A stretch of 64,000 nucleotides of DNA from Acanthaster planci (lineage: Eukaryota; Echinodermata; Asteroidea; Valvatida; Acanthasteridae), in the NCBI RefSeq assembly GCF_001949145.1, contig NW_019091380.1:2152185-2216184 (forward strand), given 5' to 3'. Position numbers and translations under genes: made by a program. A model generated the notes under the pieces. That model worked only from the letters and a program-made list of their open reading frames with translations. It made no database searches and was not told the DNA's origin. This document shows, piece by piece, positions 1-11,318 of the stretch (position 1 is the first letter of the stretch; each line of letters opens with the position of its first letter).

Positions 1-425
1 TATGCTGCTCAGTGATGCTGCCTTTTTTTCTTTTTAAGTTTTAAAGCCATAATTCAAGAGTTGTGGAAGTGGTTATAAATTGTTCAAGATTTTAATTGAA
101 TAGACTTCCATCTGTTATTGCTATTGCTGCCAAATATTCACAGACTCAGGCAAGAATCCCATGCCATTGGCTAAGAAAAACTTGTTTATAGCTGTCAATA
201 ATAATAGTGCCCGTAAGTGGATGCAAATATACACTTAGCTGAAACTTGAGCTGGTATTTCAAAATTTGCTAATTAGAACCTTGCTTTAATGTTGCACAGA
301 ATCCTGCTTTTTATCCAGAAGCATTTTGGTTTTGTGTGTTATAATAAACCACAATTCTGTCTATATTCACTTTTTTAGTTTTTGCTCAATTACAGTATAT
401 GTATTTTTGTGTTATATCATTTCAG
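1..425. other. intron of the LRR gene
   Basis: AT-rich sequence upstream of the first recognisable exon. It ends in a pyrimidine-rich tract and the acceptor ttcag at 421-425. I see no exon, RNA gene or repeat in it; earlier exons must lie left of the window. Confidence 0.6.
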
Positions 426-497
426 TTTAGGAATCTTCGTCTGTTGGACTTGTCCTGTAATTTCATTAAACAGATCACAAATCTGCATCACATGAAG
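426..497 (+). CDS. LRR gene exon a
   Basis: 24 codons, phase 0, between ttcag and gtatga. It encodes one LRR with core LRLLDLSCNFI. Confidence 0.85.
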
Positions 498-3400
498 GTA
501 TGATTTCAGTATTGTAGTTACTTAATACTGAAATTAGCTTTTATTGGCTTCACGCCGGAATTCTAGAGGGCGCTGGTTACAGTCTGTTTATGAAAGCCTG
601 TAAAGCACACATCACATACTGCAATGATAGCAGCACACAGTGTTTTATACATGTATGCTTTCCTATCATGCTCAGTGGACCATCCCCCCCCCACTCCTTA
701 GGAAAGCGCAGGTGTAAGCAAACTGTGGCATCATCAGTACATGCATGTGGTCCTACTATGCATGCTAGTTCTTGCTTGCAAATTGGCCTGAATTGGCTCA
801 ACCACTTTTCATCAGCATGTGCACAAACATACACTGTACCATGTTGTCCTGCAATACTGAACATAACTAAGCGTGGGCCTATAGCTGCAGTGTTGCTGAA
901 GCACCCTGTACTCCTTAGGTTTACACTTGCACTGTTCAAGCCCCAACATAGCATAGGATACCTTGATAAGCGAGCATTTATCATGTGAGCAAGTGTGCCT
1001 TATACTGGTTTTTGTCACGCGTTGGATCAGTGTGATTTGTTTCAGTATAAACCAAGCTGTAATGTTGCACTTTACTCTCGGTAGGATTTGAGAGAGTTGA
1101 AGCTGTATGGAAATGAGATCACATCAGGGAGCAATCTTGAAAGGTAGGTTACATATTTCCTAATTAAAGACCTACTTGCTTAATACATCACATTGGTTGA
1201 AAGTAGCCATTACATAAATGTAAATACAGGTATACGTGTATGGAGATGTAATTGTCGCAAAGTCAGTAGCACATGATCAACAACCCACCAATCAGATGTT
1301 GGTGAGTTATTTGGGTGCTGTAAAAGCAAGACAAATTGCAACATCTCACAATCCATTGCAGCACTCACAAAACNNNNNNNNNNNNNNNNNNNNNNNNNNN
1401 NNNNNNNNNNNNNNNNNNNNNNNNNNNNNNNNNNNNNNNNNNNNNNNNNNNNNNNNNNNNNNNNNNNNNNNNNNNNNNNNNNNNNNNNNNNNNNNNNNNN
1501 NNNNNNNNNNNNNNNNNNNNNNNNNNNNNNNNNNNNNNNNNNNNNNNNNNNNNNNNNNNNNNNNNNNNNNNNNNNNNNNNNNNNNNNNNNNNNNNNNNNN
1601 NNNNNNNNNNNNNNNNNNNNNNNNNNNNNNNNNNNNNNNNNNNNNNNNNNNNNNNNNNNNNNNNNNNNNNNNNNNNNNNNNNNNNNNNNNNNNNNNNNNN
1701 NNNNNNNNNNNNNNNNNNNNNNNNNNNNNNNNNNNNNNNNNNNNNNNNNNNNNNNNNNNNNNNNNNNNNNNNNNNNNNNNNNNNNNNNNNNNTTGTCAAT
1801 GTTCAGCTCACGTCATTCTTTATTTCAGTCTTGTTGAGCTTCACACTCTTCAACTTCAGCACAACAGAATACAGAGTTTGGGTGAGTTCTGCTCATTCCG
1901 CTTGTTTGATCTTCTTCTGTCATTTGCTTTACCAATGAATTTGCCACTATAGTAGCACGTCTCTTCCTGCCAAGGTCAATGTCGCTCCTGTCAATGTCAA
2001 AGGGTTACCTAGTGGTTTAACCACTCGGTGCCGGGGTTCCCGGTACCATACCAGGCACCATGGGTTTGTACGCATAGGTGGAGGTTATCTGTCATTGTTT
2101 TGAAACAGTATACCACTATTTGCAGCATTCAGTGCCTGCGGCTTATCAGCTGGGACAAAAGTGCTTCAGCTCTAGATGAGCGATACAGTACCGGTGCACG
2201 CTAATGTGGCTGCATTTGACTAGACACCACTGCCATTCAGCAACGCACAAGACCAATTTCAGGAACAAAGGAAATTATGCAACACCACACAATGTGGGCT
2301 CTCTTTACTGGGCAACAGGCCCGGCTGCAGTACTCGGGCGTCAATGGAGGTCGCCTGTCAGATTAGAGTAGCCACCAGACAGTCATTCGTGTGGGTCTAA
2401 GCATCCAGTAAATGAAGTTATGAATTATTGAAGAATTTTGAAAATGGAAAATCTTGAAAATCGCCCGGAACTGATTCCGCATAGTCAAATCCCACCCACC
2501 AGGAAGTGGTTAACGGCCTTCTGTAACAACTCAAACTCTTAATATTCGACATTTGATTATCAAACTTTACTATCCAATTCCCAAAAGTGGGAAGGCCTTA
2601 GGAGGCCGCACACTGCGCACTGGCCAGACCCATCATCCAGTTTCTTCAAGGTGAGATATTTTCAGTAAGACTCATTGTCCAGTCAAATGTCTTCTTTGAC
2701 TCTGTTCATTTCCATTTCCTGTGTGTAACTTGAACAATAACTGACCCCACCCAGGTTAACATTGAAAAGCATAGAGACTTGATGATTGGGTGTATAAATG
2801 TAGCTGTTGCGAGATGGCACAAAAAGTCCATACATTGTAAAGAAAATCACAGATCTTGCATACCAGCATAAATGTGCTTGCAGTCTAGTGCAGGTAACTC
2901 ATTGTACAATTGAATGCTGTTGACAACATACTGCTTATAACAAGGAACTGTGTAGGTCTCAATCCTTTGTTCATCACTGCTTTCAATCCTGATAATTGAA
3001 GGTTCTTCTCATATAAAGGTAATGGGCAGAGTCCAAAGGACTTCTTGTTAATGAGGTTTGACTGTATTGGCCCGGTGGGATGTTGTTGCCAGGTTGCAAA
3101 GGTTCCTTTCTACATGGAGTCTTCAATACTGCAGTTTTGACGTATGGTGTATCATTTTATTATATTCGATGCAGGACAGTGTCTGTCTAGTCTCAAGAAA
3201 CTCAAGGTGCTGCGACTTGATAGCAACTGTCTCAGGAAGCTAGAATCCAGAGAGATCGCCGCTTGCTCCCAGCTAACATTTCTTGACATCAGCAGCAATA
3301 AAATTGAAACCCTAACTGTAAAGACCTGTACTTCTTTTACCATTTATTGATTTGTACCATAGTTGTTATCAAGTCAGTCACAAGTCAGTCAGTTCCAAGT

Positions 3401-6400
3401 CAACTCACAAGCTGAAATGAACAGTGACAAATTTGGCATTCCTTTCTCCTCATTTATCCCTTTTTATCTGACCTGATTACAGATTGTCTTGTGGACTGAC
3501 TTTCTTGTGAATGACTTGATTCCAACTGTCGCCTTTGTTTGCCGTCAACTGATTTCCCTCTGCTATTTCTGTTGAAAACATAAACATTCTCTGTAAATTA
3601 TCAGCAATTGACTTTTTAATAGTTTTTAAACTGTCGATTGACATTTCAGTTTTGTAAAATATAGTACATGTGACTATTTTTTCTGTTCAAGTAGAGTTTA
3701 AATTGTCTATCAGCATTGGAAGAGCTACATGCAACCCACAATGGTCTGAGAGCTGTGACAGATCTAAGCAGGTGTAAAAAGGTGGGTAAGATCAGAAACA
3801 GTAATCTTGTCTCTTCCAGGCAATAGCATTTAAGCTAAACACCATCGTTCATCCAGTAACTCCCGACCTCCCTAAACATTTTGATTGCCCCCAAAACAAA
3901 CTTTAGACTTTTAGCACACTGTTCGCAGATTAAGTGCAATACATTAGGAGAGCAGAACTCATAAGAGCAGAATTAACTGTGTAGAAAAAGTAAAATTTCA
4001 CGGTAGTCACAAATAGGCTGATGTCACCTGTATGTTACCATGGAGAGTATTCACTTTAAGTTGGTTACAATAGAGGCCATGTTTTTACATAACAAGGATG
4101 GTCGTCGGGGGGACCAACTACCTGGGTGCCAATTTCATGCATGTTTGGCATAGGACCCAAGCGTAGGCGGATGGCATGTTTGACGTAGGAAGCACATGCA
4201 AGTAATATTTGAATGGGTGGTCTTCACCTGTTCACCCGATGCATGCTTGGGTCCAGTTAAAACCCTTCTGGTTAGGATGTACTTCAACTCCAAGTGGATA
4301 GGTCTGGGGTGGGGTTTTTTTGCAAGTTAATATGATGTATTTTTATTTTCCAGCTGAACGAAGTGAATTTGTCCTACAACAAGTTGACGGACATCTCTGG
4401 CTTGAAGGGACTTCCTCATGTTACTGTGAGTTCCAAACCATACATATGCACATCTACACGTACTCAATTTTTTCCATCAGACTTTGTACACACTGAACCA
4501 TCACTGTGTAGAACTTATTCCTAATTTGTGGTGAACATGAGGATTGCATTCGAATGAACTGGCAGGGTGTGGAGTAGTGCACATGTCTATGCAGTTTGTC
4601 AGTCACTAGCCATTGGCTGTCAGTTGCTAGCCATTGGCGATCAGTCACTAGCCCTTGGCTATCAGTCAATAGCCATTGGCTGTTAGTTGCTAGCCATTGG
4701 CTGTCAGTTGCTAGCCATTGGCTGTAAGTTGCTAGCCATTGGCTGTCAGTTGCTAGCCATTGGCTGTAAGTTGCTAGCCAGTGCCTTTGACAGGTACACA
4801 TGTTATCATCAGCCTCAATTCTCACACGAGGATTCCAGCTCAGTGTTGGTTGAGTTTCTTCTCAGGAACATTGATATTAAAGCAGTGTGAATATCAATAT
4901 GGAATGTTGCCAAAGGTTTTCTCTGATCCAAAGGTTAACCCTTATCAGGGCTCGAAATTGGGCTAATCATCAGGGGAGCAAGTAGCTCCCATACAATATT
5001 AAAGACATAGTGTCTTTTCAAGTAAAAAGAGCAAAGACCCTAGTCCTTACTGTTGCTTTTGTTTAAATTAATGACACTGATAACTTACGGCTTAGGCTTT
5101 GGCAGAGATTAAAACCTTGATAGAATGCCTGCTGCTCCAGAAATACTGCACACTTTCCTTATCAGGGGTGTGAGTGGCTAGTTAAATAAAAAGCTGAAAC
5201 TGCTTGCAAAAAGCTGAAATTTAAAAAATTTCATTACTTTTGTACAGACCAGGTGTACGAAACAGCTGACATTTGGGGTCAACATCCAACCCAAAAAAAC
5301 TGAACTCTCACACCCCTGCTTTATTCACTACTGTCAGACTCAGAGTCACAATCCTCAACGTGCTTAGTGACGCGATGCCAAGAGTCAGGCACCAGGCCTT
5401 AAAAATTTGCGTATGCACACAGACATAAAAAGGAACTAACTGCAGCAATCGAGCATTTTTGAAATGAGTGGATTAGGCTGAGACTTTGGTTTCGCTGGTT
5501 CCAGCTCTTTTAGAGGAACGTTCAAAACCACATGTTCAAGCTAGGACTGGAACCAGCTAAACTGAAGTCCAAGCCGAATCCACTCATTTGGCTTCAATTT
5601 ACGCACAAGTCTAGGGGGTCGTGGTCACGGCCAGTTTCCAGTAAGTTCTATTCAGACATGGCCACTGTGTTGTGCAGACCATTCAGCGAGATCGTGACAC
5701 TGGCCGCGGGTATGCGTGTGTACGTTCCTGTGTGCGCATGTATCACATGCAAGACTGCAGCGTGTGCTCAGTGACATCGTAAAAAAAGTGTACCATGTTA
5801 TGGTTCCATGACAAGGCTGATCCGAAGTGAAGTCAAAAAGTTCAGGTAGTTTTCATGACAAAAGTAGAAACAAACGGTAAACATGTTCAGGTACATGTAT
5901 TTTTCCTTACAATAATGTAGTCAAATGGGTGTAAGTAGTTGCACCTGTCTTTCTGATGTAGGGGTGCATTTCATTTGGCACATCTTACCTACCTGCGCCC
6001 ATTAATATTTAGCCCTCAGCAAGGTGCAGCAAATGTAAAATCCTGGTACACTTTGTTGTAATTAGGGGAGTCAACACCAGTGAATGAACTGCTCATGTTG
6101 AGATCATTAGAGCTGGTCCCAGCGAATAGCGGCACTAGCGTACTGTTTGATCCTGTGGTGTCTGGCAACCACAGAGTTTGAGATCGTTTGACCCACATTG
6201 TCTGAGGCCATTTGACCCAGAGATGTTGAGGCCATTTGGCCTTGTGGATATAGCTGGCCTGCTGGATCTTGGTGCAGTACAAGTGATGCAGATGACATGT
6301 CTGGCAGGGTTTCAAGCTGAGATGAATACAAAAAATATAGGTAAGGTCCATATAATGTAATGGAGGGACCAGGAACCAGTCTCCATAGATCCTGTCGTCA

Positions 6401-9400
6401 GGCAGCTTCCTGGTATGTCTGCATTAATATCCTAGATACATGTATAAATAAATTACAAGACATCCATGTAGACATGAAACAACAGTGTCCTTCAATGCCT
6501 CCTTGACACAAAACTCGTTGGTCTCATTTCAAGTCTATGCACAAAAACAAATGCTATCATGGCATTTTCATCAAAATGACTGGTATTTCAGTACTTCCTG
6601 ACTTTGGACTATTTTCAGATTCTGAATCTGTCACATAACAGCCTGACAACGGGTCATATGAAGGCCTTGGGCAAAGCAAGGTGAGAGACAAACAGTTTTG
6701 TTGCATTACTCAAGCTCTGTCAAGCTCTGTTTTTTGGGGGGGGGATATGTTTTGTTTTAATGGCTTTCAGACATCTAGAAATCAAGATGTGAAAATAGAC
6801 CTTACAGACAAATGTTAACATAACTTAAAGATAGCAATAAGACAGGTTTTGAACTTACAATTTTTCAAATACTGCCCCGGATCTGTACCAGTTGAGCTAA
6901 CCAGCCTGATGTTGGTAGTCCCCAGGCACTAGGTTTTAAGTATTTTTATTAATTTGCATGAAAAAGAGCAAACTACTCTCTTCATTTTGGTATCCTGATA
7001 GAAATGGAAATTACCTGGGTGGAAAGTGTTTAGGGGCTGCAATTGATTTACACTTTTCAAGATTCTGTCGAAGGCATTCAACTGTAACAGTTGTCATGGC
7101 GACTTGAAACTTGTTTGGTTAGATTGGGTCACGTCTTATTATAATGCTAATCTCTCCCATAGGTCCTTACAGAATTTGGACGTGTCAAACAACCAGTTGG
7201 CTGAGGTAACCTGCATAACGGAACTATTTCCATCATTAGAGGTGCTTAATGTGAGTGACAACAGGATTCTAAAGTGGACCTCCATGGTAAATAGTTATCA
7301 TTTTTTGTTGTTGTTATTGTTTATTTGATGTTTTTCTTGGCAGGGGACCAAGGACTGTTGAATACAACTGTCATTTTTTTTACTTCATCATTCTTGCAAA
7401 ACAGTTTGCTCAACAGTTCAGTCCTAGGCTCATTTAAGATTTTTGTACATGAACATTGGTGATGTTATTTTGCCCTTGTTGTATCTGACTTGCCTGAGGC
7501 AAATCCACACACGCAATCTGAGTTTAATCAGCAAAATGGAAATATGAAGTGTTACGCGACTGTTGTTATAAAACTATCCCAATTCAATTTTGGTTTACCA
7601 GATGTGTCCCTTTATTTTCATTCCCTATCTAATGTCAACTAAAGTAGTTGAAAAGTCAACCAGGCGTATCCACAGTGTCTACATGTCTCCACCTACACTT
7701 GCCCACTTCCACATGTTTGTGCAGTGAAGCTTTTAATTTGCTGACAGTTGATGCATCCACGTAATGAGCTCGGCCAATTGGCGTGTCATTTTTTCCCTTT
7801 CACGCAGTGCTCATTAGCCAAGTGCAGCAGTCTGTCTGAGCTGTATTTGTCCGGAAATCCATTCTGTGCAGAGGACGGCGAAAAACCTAGGTAATATCAG
7901 TACACCACGTGAGGTGTTTTCCTCACAAAGGTTTTAAATTCAAGACAGAGAGCATTTCGAGAAATTGCAGTAAAGGGTGCATTGTGTGAATTTGTTTTTT
8001 CACGACTTGAAGTTTAAAGTAGACTTTTCTTCTTACCTGTTCTGGAAACTAAAACTTAACCAGAGCATTCCAGCCAGTTTCTCCATGTTGTAGAGGCTTA
8101 AAGCAAGTGCTATTTATGTCCTTAAGCAAGAGAGCTGACAACAAGATCTTCAGTGTTAACCACAATAGTGTAAAATAGATTGTGGAACGTCTTTTTGGTC
8201 ATTACCACTATTTGATGAATTCAGCCAGAGATGCCTTCTTTAGAGGATTTTTGGACCGTGTGAGGTCTGTTTTTGAAACCAGTTTCAATGCCAGTGCTCC
8301 ACTTCTCTGTTCTCAGTTACCATCATGACATCCAGGCGATGATACCTAACCTTGAAATTTTAGACGGTGCTCACATGACAAGAAGCTTAAGCAAGTCAGC
8401 CCCTGTAATGAGACCCATGTCAGCTGTGTCTGGTAGGTTTCAATTTGACAGAGACAAATCTCTTCTAAATACATTTGCAGTGGCAAATTTTTCCAGAGAC
8501 AATTTTCAGAACCATTGTGGAAATCTTGCTAGAAAGTCCGTCAACAACATATCGTCATTGTTTTCACTTCAACAACCCCTTGACATTGGATAAAGACATT
8601 AAGCTCAGCAAGTGGGAACATCGAGGGAACGAATAGAATTGTTCGTTGGGAATATCATAATGCTTTGGGAGATTCTACTGATGCCCACAAAACGTTTGGT
8701 TTTTTGCTGACAACTTTCTCATGTTTGTGTTTTTCGTTTAATCAGCGCTGAGTGCCAGACAGGTTGAGAATCAGCTGAAGAGTGTTGAGGAGGATTTGGC
8801 ATCATTGGGAGCAAGTCTTACAGCAAGGTAAAGGCCCCATGCAGATGACACTAAACCAATGATACCATAGTTGCAAAGTCCTTCACGAAATCTCTTGAGC
8901 ATGATTCTAGATTATGGTCTTACCTTACCTTATTTACAGTATTTGTTTCCTACAATGTGTAAAACACTAGTCTGTATTTTATACATCTGCTGTAGGTTTG
9001 AGAGTGTGCGGTCGACCATGGACAGTCTGCCCCTAGACCCACCTTCCCCTAGGCCGGGCACAGCGTTGAGTATACACAGCGTCTCGACGTCGGATGGCTC
9101 TCGACCGGGCAGCAGATGCAACAGGTATTAAAATGGCCAACATGTCACTCAGTAATCATGAGTCCGTAGCGAGGGCACTTTTGCCACTTAGAAGTGAAGG
9201 GGTTCAGAGGTAGTAACATGCCATAGGAAAGTTTAGGAAGTTGATTCTTTTCCCAAATGTCTTACATGGAGGCAGTGTTGAAACCTCTGTGACAAAATCT
9301 CAGTTTACATATAAACTTAATCTCAGTTTATATCTTAGATCAAAGGTTTTTTTTATAGTGATAAGTCGTTAATTCCTACAGTTTTGCATTTGGTAATCTT

Positions 9401-9699
9401 TTGTTTTCTTAAAAGTGCTCCCAGTCAGAGTAACATCCAGATAAGTTCTGATATCTGCAAAGTTCTAATTTCCAAAGTAAAATCTCAAGAATTGGCTCCC
9501 CCTAAAGTTTATTGTAACTTAACTTCAAAAGCTAGCTTGTTTTAATAAAGGACTTTTTGGGCAAACTTTCCTCGAGTAAGATTTTCACTATAGTCACAAA
9601 AGCGCTGTGTTTATATCCATTTTGCAATAAGTTTTCTTGATCTTTTGCAGTCGGAACCGGATCCTAGAGGCGCAAGTTTTCGCAAGCAAAAATTTTTGA
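426..9699 (+). CDS. leucine-rich-repeat protein, 3' part of gene (13 exons)
   Basis: Joined exons 426-497, 1085-1143, 1829-1881, 3175-3317, 3695-3781, 4354-4425, 6619-6680, 7163-7286, 7808-7890, 8317-8432, 8746-8827, 8996-9124 and 9651-9699 give 1131 nt in one frame: 376 residues and a TGA stop. Eleven LRRs of about 22 residues with the LxxLxLxxN pattern (for example LRLLDLSCNFI, LEVLNVSDNRI) are followed by an LRR cap of the form PNLEILDG, as in the SDS22/U2A' class. That class is intracellular and mediates protein contacts. After the cap comes a short polar, probably helical segment (ARQVENQLKSVEEDL) and a Ser/Pro-rich tail. The LRR spacing stays near 22-24 residues across every splice, including the N gap, so no internal exon seems lost. 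The start codon and N-terminus lie left of the window. I do not recognise the orthologue; several cilia and centrosome LRR proteins have this layout, but that is only a possibility. Confidence 0.85.
1085..1143 (+). CDS. LRR gene exon b
   Basis: 59 nt between cggtag and gtaggt, ending in phase 2. It carries the LRR LRELKLYGNEI, 22 residues after the previous one. Confidence 0.85.
1374..1792. other. assembly gap (419 N)
   Basis: Run of undetermined bases inside an LRR-gene intron. The flanking exons join in phase (AG|T, serine) and keep normal LRR spacing, so the gap probably hides intron only. Confidence 0.95.
1829..1881 (+). CDS. LRR gene exon c
   Basis: 53 nt between ttatttcag and gtgagt. 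It encodes LHTLQLQHNRIQSL, one LRR, and ends in phase 1. Confidence 0.85.
2017..2513. mobile_element. TTAA-flanked piggyBac-like MITE (family B, copy 1)
   Basis: A 489-bp segment bounded by TTAA at 2017-2020 and 2510-2513. Inward from the two TTAAs the ends read CCACTCGGTGCC and, on the other strand, CCACTTCCTGGTG, so they are related inverted termini beginning CCACT. No transposase ORF is visible inside. The reverse strand aligns by eye with 57577-57850, which supports a mobile family. TTAA duplication is the hallmark of piggyBac-superfamily elements; the assignment rests on that and the termini. Confidence 0.6.
3175..3317 (+). CDS. LRR gene exon d
   Basis: 143 nt between gatgcag and gtaaag. 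It holds two LRRs, LKVLRLDSNCL and LTFLDISSNKI, and restores phase 0. Confidence 0.88.
3360..3540. repeat. dispersed repeat family C, copy 1
   Basis: Several CAAGTCA-type motifs flank a core with TCACAAGCT followed by GGCATTCC, and the right side carries inverted CTTGTG/GACTTG words. The same order recurs near 18865, 30425, 37765 and 51480. Confidence 0.5.
3695..3781 (+). CDS. LRR gene exon e
   Basis: 29 codons in phase 0 between caagtag and gtgggt. It encodes the LRR LEELHATHNGL. Confidence 0.85.
4354..4425 (+). CDS. LRR gene exon f
   Basis: 24 codons between ttccag and gtgagt, phase 0. It encodes the LRR LNEVNLSYNKL. Confidence 0.87.
4600..4785. repeat. 21-bp minisatellite, about 9 copies
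   Basis: Tandem copies of a 21-bp unit containing TTGCTAGCCATTGGCTGT, in the LRR-gene intron after exon f. Since 21 is a multiple of three it stays open in some frames on both strands, but nothing suggests translation. The rest of this 2.2-kb intron shows no feature I recognise. Confidence 0.92.
6619..6680 (+). CDS. LRR gene exon g
   Basis: 62 nt between ttttcag and gtgaga, ending in phase 2. It encodes the LRR ILNLSHNSL. Confidence 0.86.
7163..7286 (+). CDS. LRR gene exon h
   Basis: 124 nt between cccatag and gtaaat. Two LRRs: LQNLDVSNNQL and LEVLNVSDNRI. Confidence 0.88.
7808..7890 (+). CDS. LRR gene exon i
   Basis: 83 nt between cacgcag and gtaata. Last canonical LRR, LSELYLSGNPF, whose NPF ending is typical of the repeat before a cap. 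Confidence 0.87.
8317..8432 (+). CDS. LRR gene exon j (LRR cap)
   Basis: 116 nt between ttctcag and gtaggt. It encodes IPNLEILDGAHMTR, matching the LRR-cap pattern, then a Ser/Met-rich linker. Confidence 0.87.
8746..8827 (+). CDS. LRR gene exon k
   Basis: 82 nt between taatcag and gtaaag. It encodes a charged, heptad-like stretch (ARQVENQLKSVEEDLASLG), probably a short coiled coil. Confidence 0.8.
8996..9124 (+). CDS. LRR gene exon l (Ser/Pro-rich tail)
   Basis: 129 nt between ctgtag and gtatta. It encodes a disordered-looking tail rich in Ser, Pro, Thr and Arg (LPLDPPSPRPGTAL and onward). Confidence 0.8.
9651..9699 (+). CDS. LRR gene terminal exon
   Basis: After ttttgcag, 15 complete codons plus a split serine lead to TGA at 9697-9699; the C-terminus reads ILEAQVFASKNF. 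A splice to another last exon cannot be excluded. Confidence 0.65.
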
Positions 9700-9924
9700 C
9701 TGCTGAGGTAGCTGTCTTGGCACTTGCACTTCATTGGATACCACAAAAAGAACGATGTGCGACTAAACCAAAAAGCAACAAGGGAAGGCTGTTAAAGTGA
9801 CTAGATACAGGAACATCACAGCGGGCTGGCACAGAAGGCTCTCTGCTTAGCACCTGTGGAGCTTTTTAGGGCTTGGGAAAATACCAGTGTGCCAGAAAAG
9901 ACACCCATAAAGTACTCAAAGGGA

Positions 9925-10060
9925 GTATCACAGGCTGGTGTAGTGGTTGTTTCCTCGAGGTTCACCCCTTTGTTCCCGGGTTCATTTCTCAGCCAGGTCC
10001 ACACGTGGATTGGGTTTCCAGTCCCTACCTGATCCCATGGGTTTTACTGAGAATATTCCG
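9925..10060 (+). repeat. tRNA-derived SINE-like remnant
   Basis: TGGTGTAGTGGTTG resembles a pol III A box and is followed by a decayed B-box-like GTTCCCGGGTTC, then a short tail region. Too degenerate for a tRNA gene. Confidence 0.35.
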
Positions 10061-11312
10061 AGGATTAACCGTTTTCCTGCCACCTCTGAGACTGTAACTG
10101 TTTGTCATTGTCTCCTCGCTGCAGTTTTGTTAGGCTTGCAAGCTACAGTAATTAGGGTGCTTTAAGATATCCTAGTTTGGTTTCATTACTGGAAATGTTA
10201 AAATAACTCCCAGACAAACTTACAAAGAAGTGTCTGAAAGTTTAAACCCCCTTCTCAGAATTTTCAATTTAAGAAAACTTCAAAGTCGCCATTGGTACAT
10301 TGGTTCAAACATCAAATGCGAGGCTCTATCTAGGACTTGTAGCAGAGCCTACAGAGCACTTAATCCAGTCCTGGCAAACAGACAGTACGTTCATCAAGGA
10401 ACACTGCCTGATGAATTTCAGAAATGCGGGTATCAAACCTGCTGTCAATTTATGAAAATGCCCCGTTATTTGGCGAGAGATGTAAGGGCAGAGAGGGTGG
10501 TTGTGTGTTTTGGGGGCCTAAAATGGCAGCATCGAGCCGCCGTATACTCCCCAAGGAGCTGAGGTGATTCTAGGTAATGGGCCCATTGAGCAGGGGTAAC
10601 CTTGACATAGCACCCTGAGGACCCTTAACCCCTCTATGCAAAGATGCATTCTTGCCAAAGTTGTCCTATCAGTCAAAATCAGTCAAATGGCCCCCATGTG
10701 TCTCTTTACTGGGGCAAAGCAAGTGGAAGGAATTTTTAACTGTCTGTGACTGTTGCAGCAAAGGAGGATTTTTAATGTGGAGATGTGCACTTCGCAAATT
10801 ATATCTCAGGGGTGAGATTTCTCAGCTTTTTAGCTGTTTTCAGTTTTTTTGTTTTGGATTTCAGGTTTTTTCCCCTCACTGGCTGTGTACAAAAGTATGG
10901 GAGATATTTTCACAGTTCAGCTTCTGTATGCATCTTTTCAGCTGTTTTCAGCTGTTGTTATTTGGTCAATCTCACCTGACACCTGTTATCAAGAGTGGTC
11001 CAATGAGGTTGGGTGTGTGGTGGGTCCAATGCTAAAACATGCTGTGCCCAGAGTGGATAACATAAAGAAGGCAGGGTGTTTCAAGTCCTACACCCCATCA
11101 TAGATTTATTTGCATCCACTAAAAAGTACTCACTGGTTTAAAATTCAAAAAAACGATGTCAAACTGAATTAGGATTGAATGCAATATGCTTGGCATACAG
11201 CCCATTTCTCCCCAGAGTGAGGATCTATTATGTTCAGTTTGAACTGAAATTTTGTAAAGTTTTTGAGAAGTTTAAAAATTTGGATTTTAAGTGTAGAAAG
11301 ATTGTATAGTTT

Positions 11313-11318
11313 AATAAA
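11313..11318 (+). promoter_or_regulatory. candidate poly(A) signal, LRR gene
   Basis: AATAAA about 1.6 kb past the LRR stop; a second copy lies at 11352-11357. Distance alone makes assignment to this gene uncertain. Confidence 0.35.

Noticed and set aside
577-988. Overlapping ORFs of 132 and 135 codons on opposite strands
   Set aside because: They lie in an LRR-gene intron, have no domain and no splice context; double-strand openness looks like chance.
10230-10562. 110-codon ORF past the LRR gene
   Set aside because: No domain, no splice sites in phase with a neighbour, and 3'UTR-like setting.
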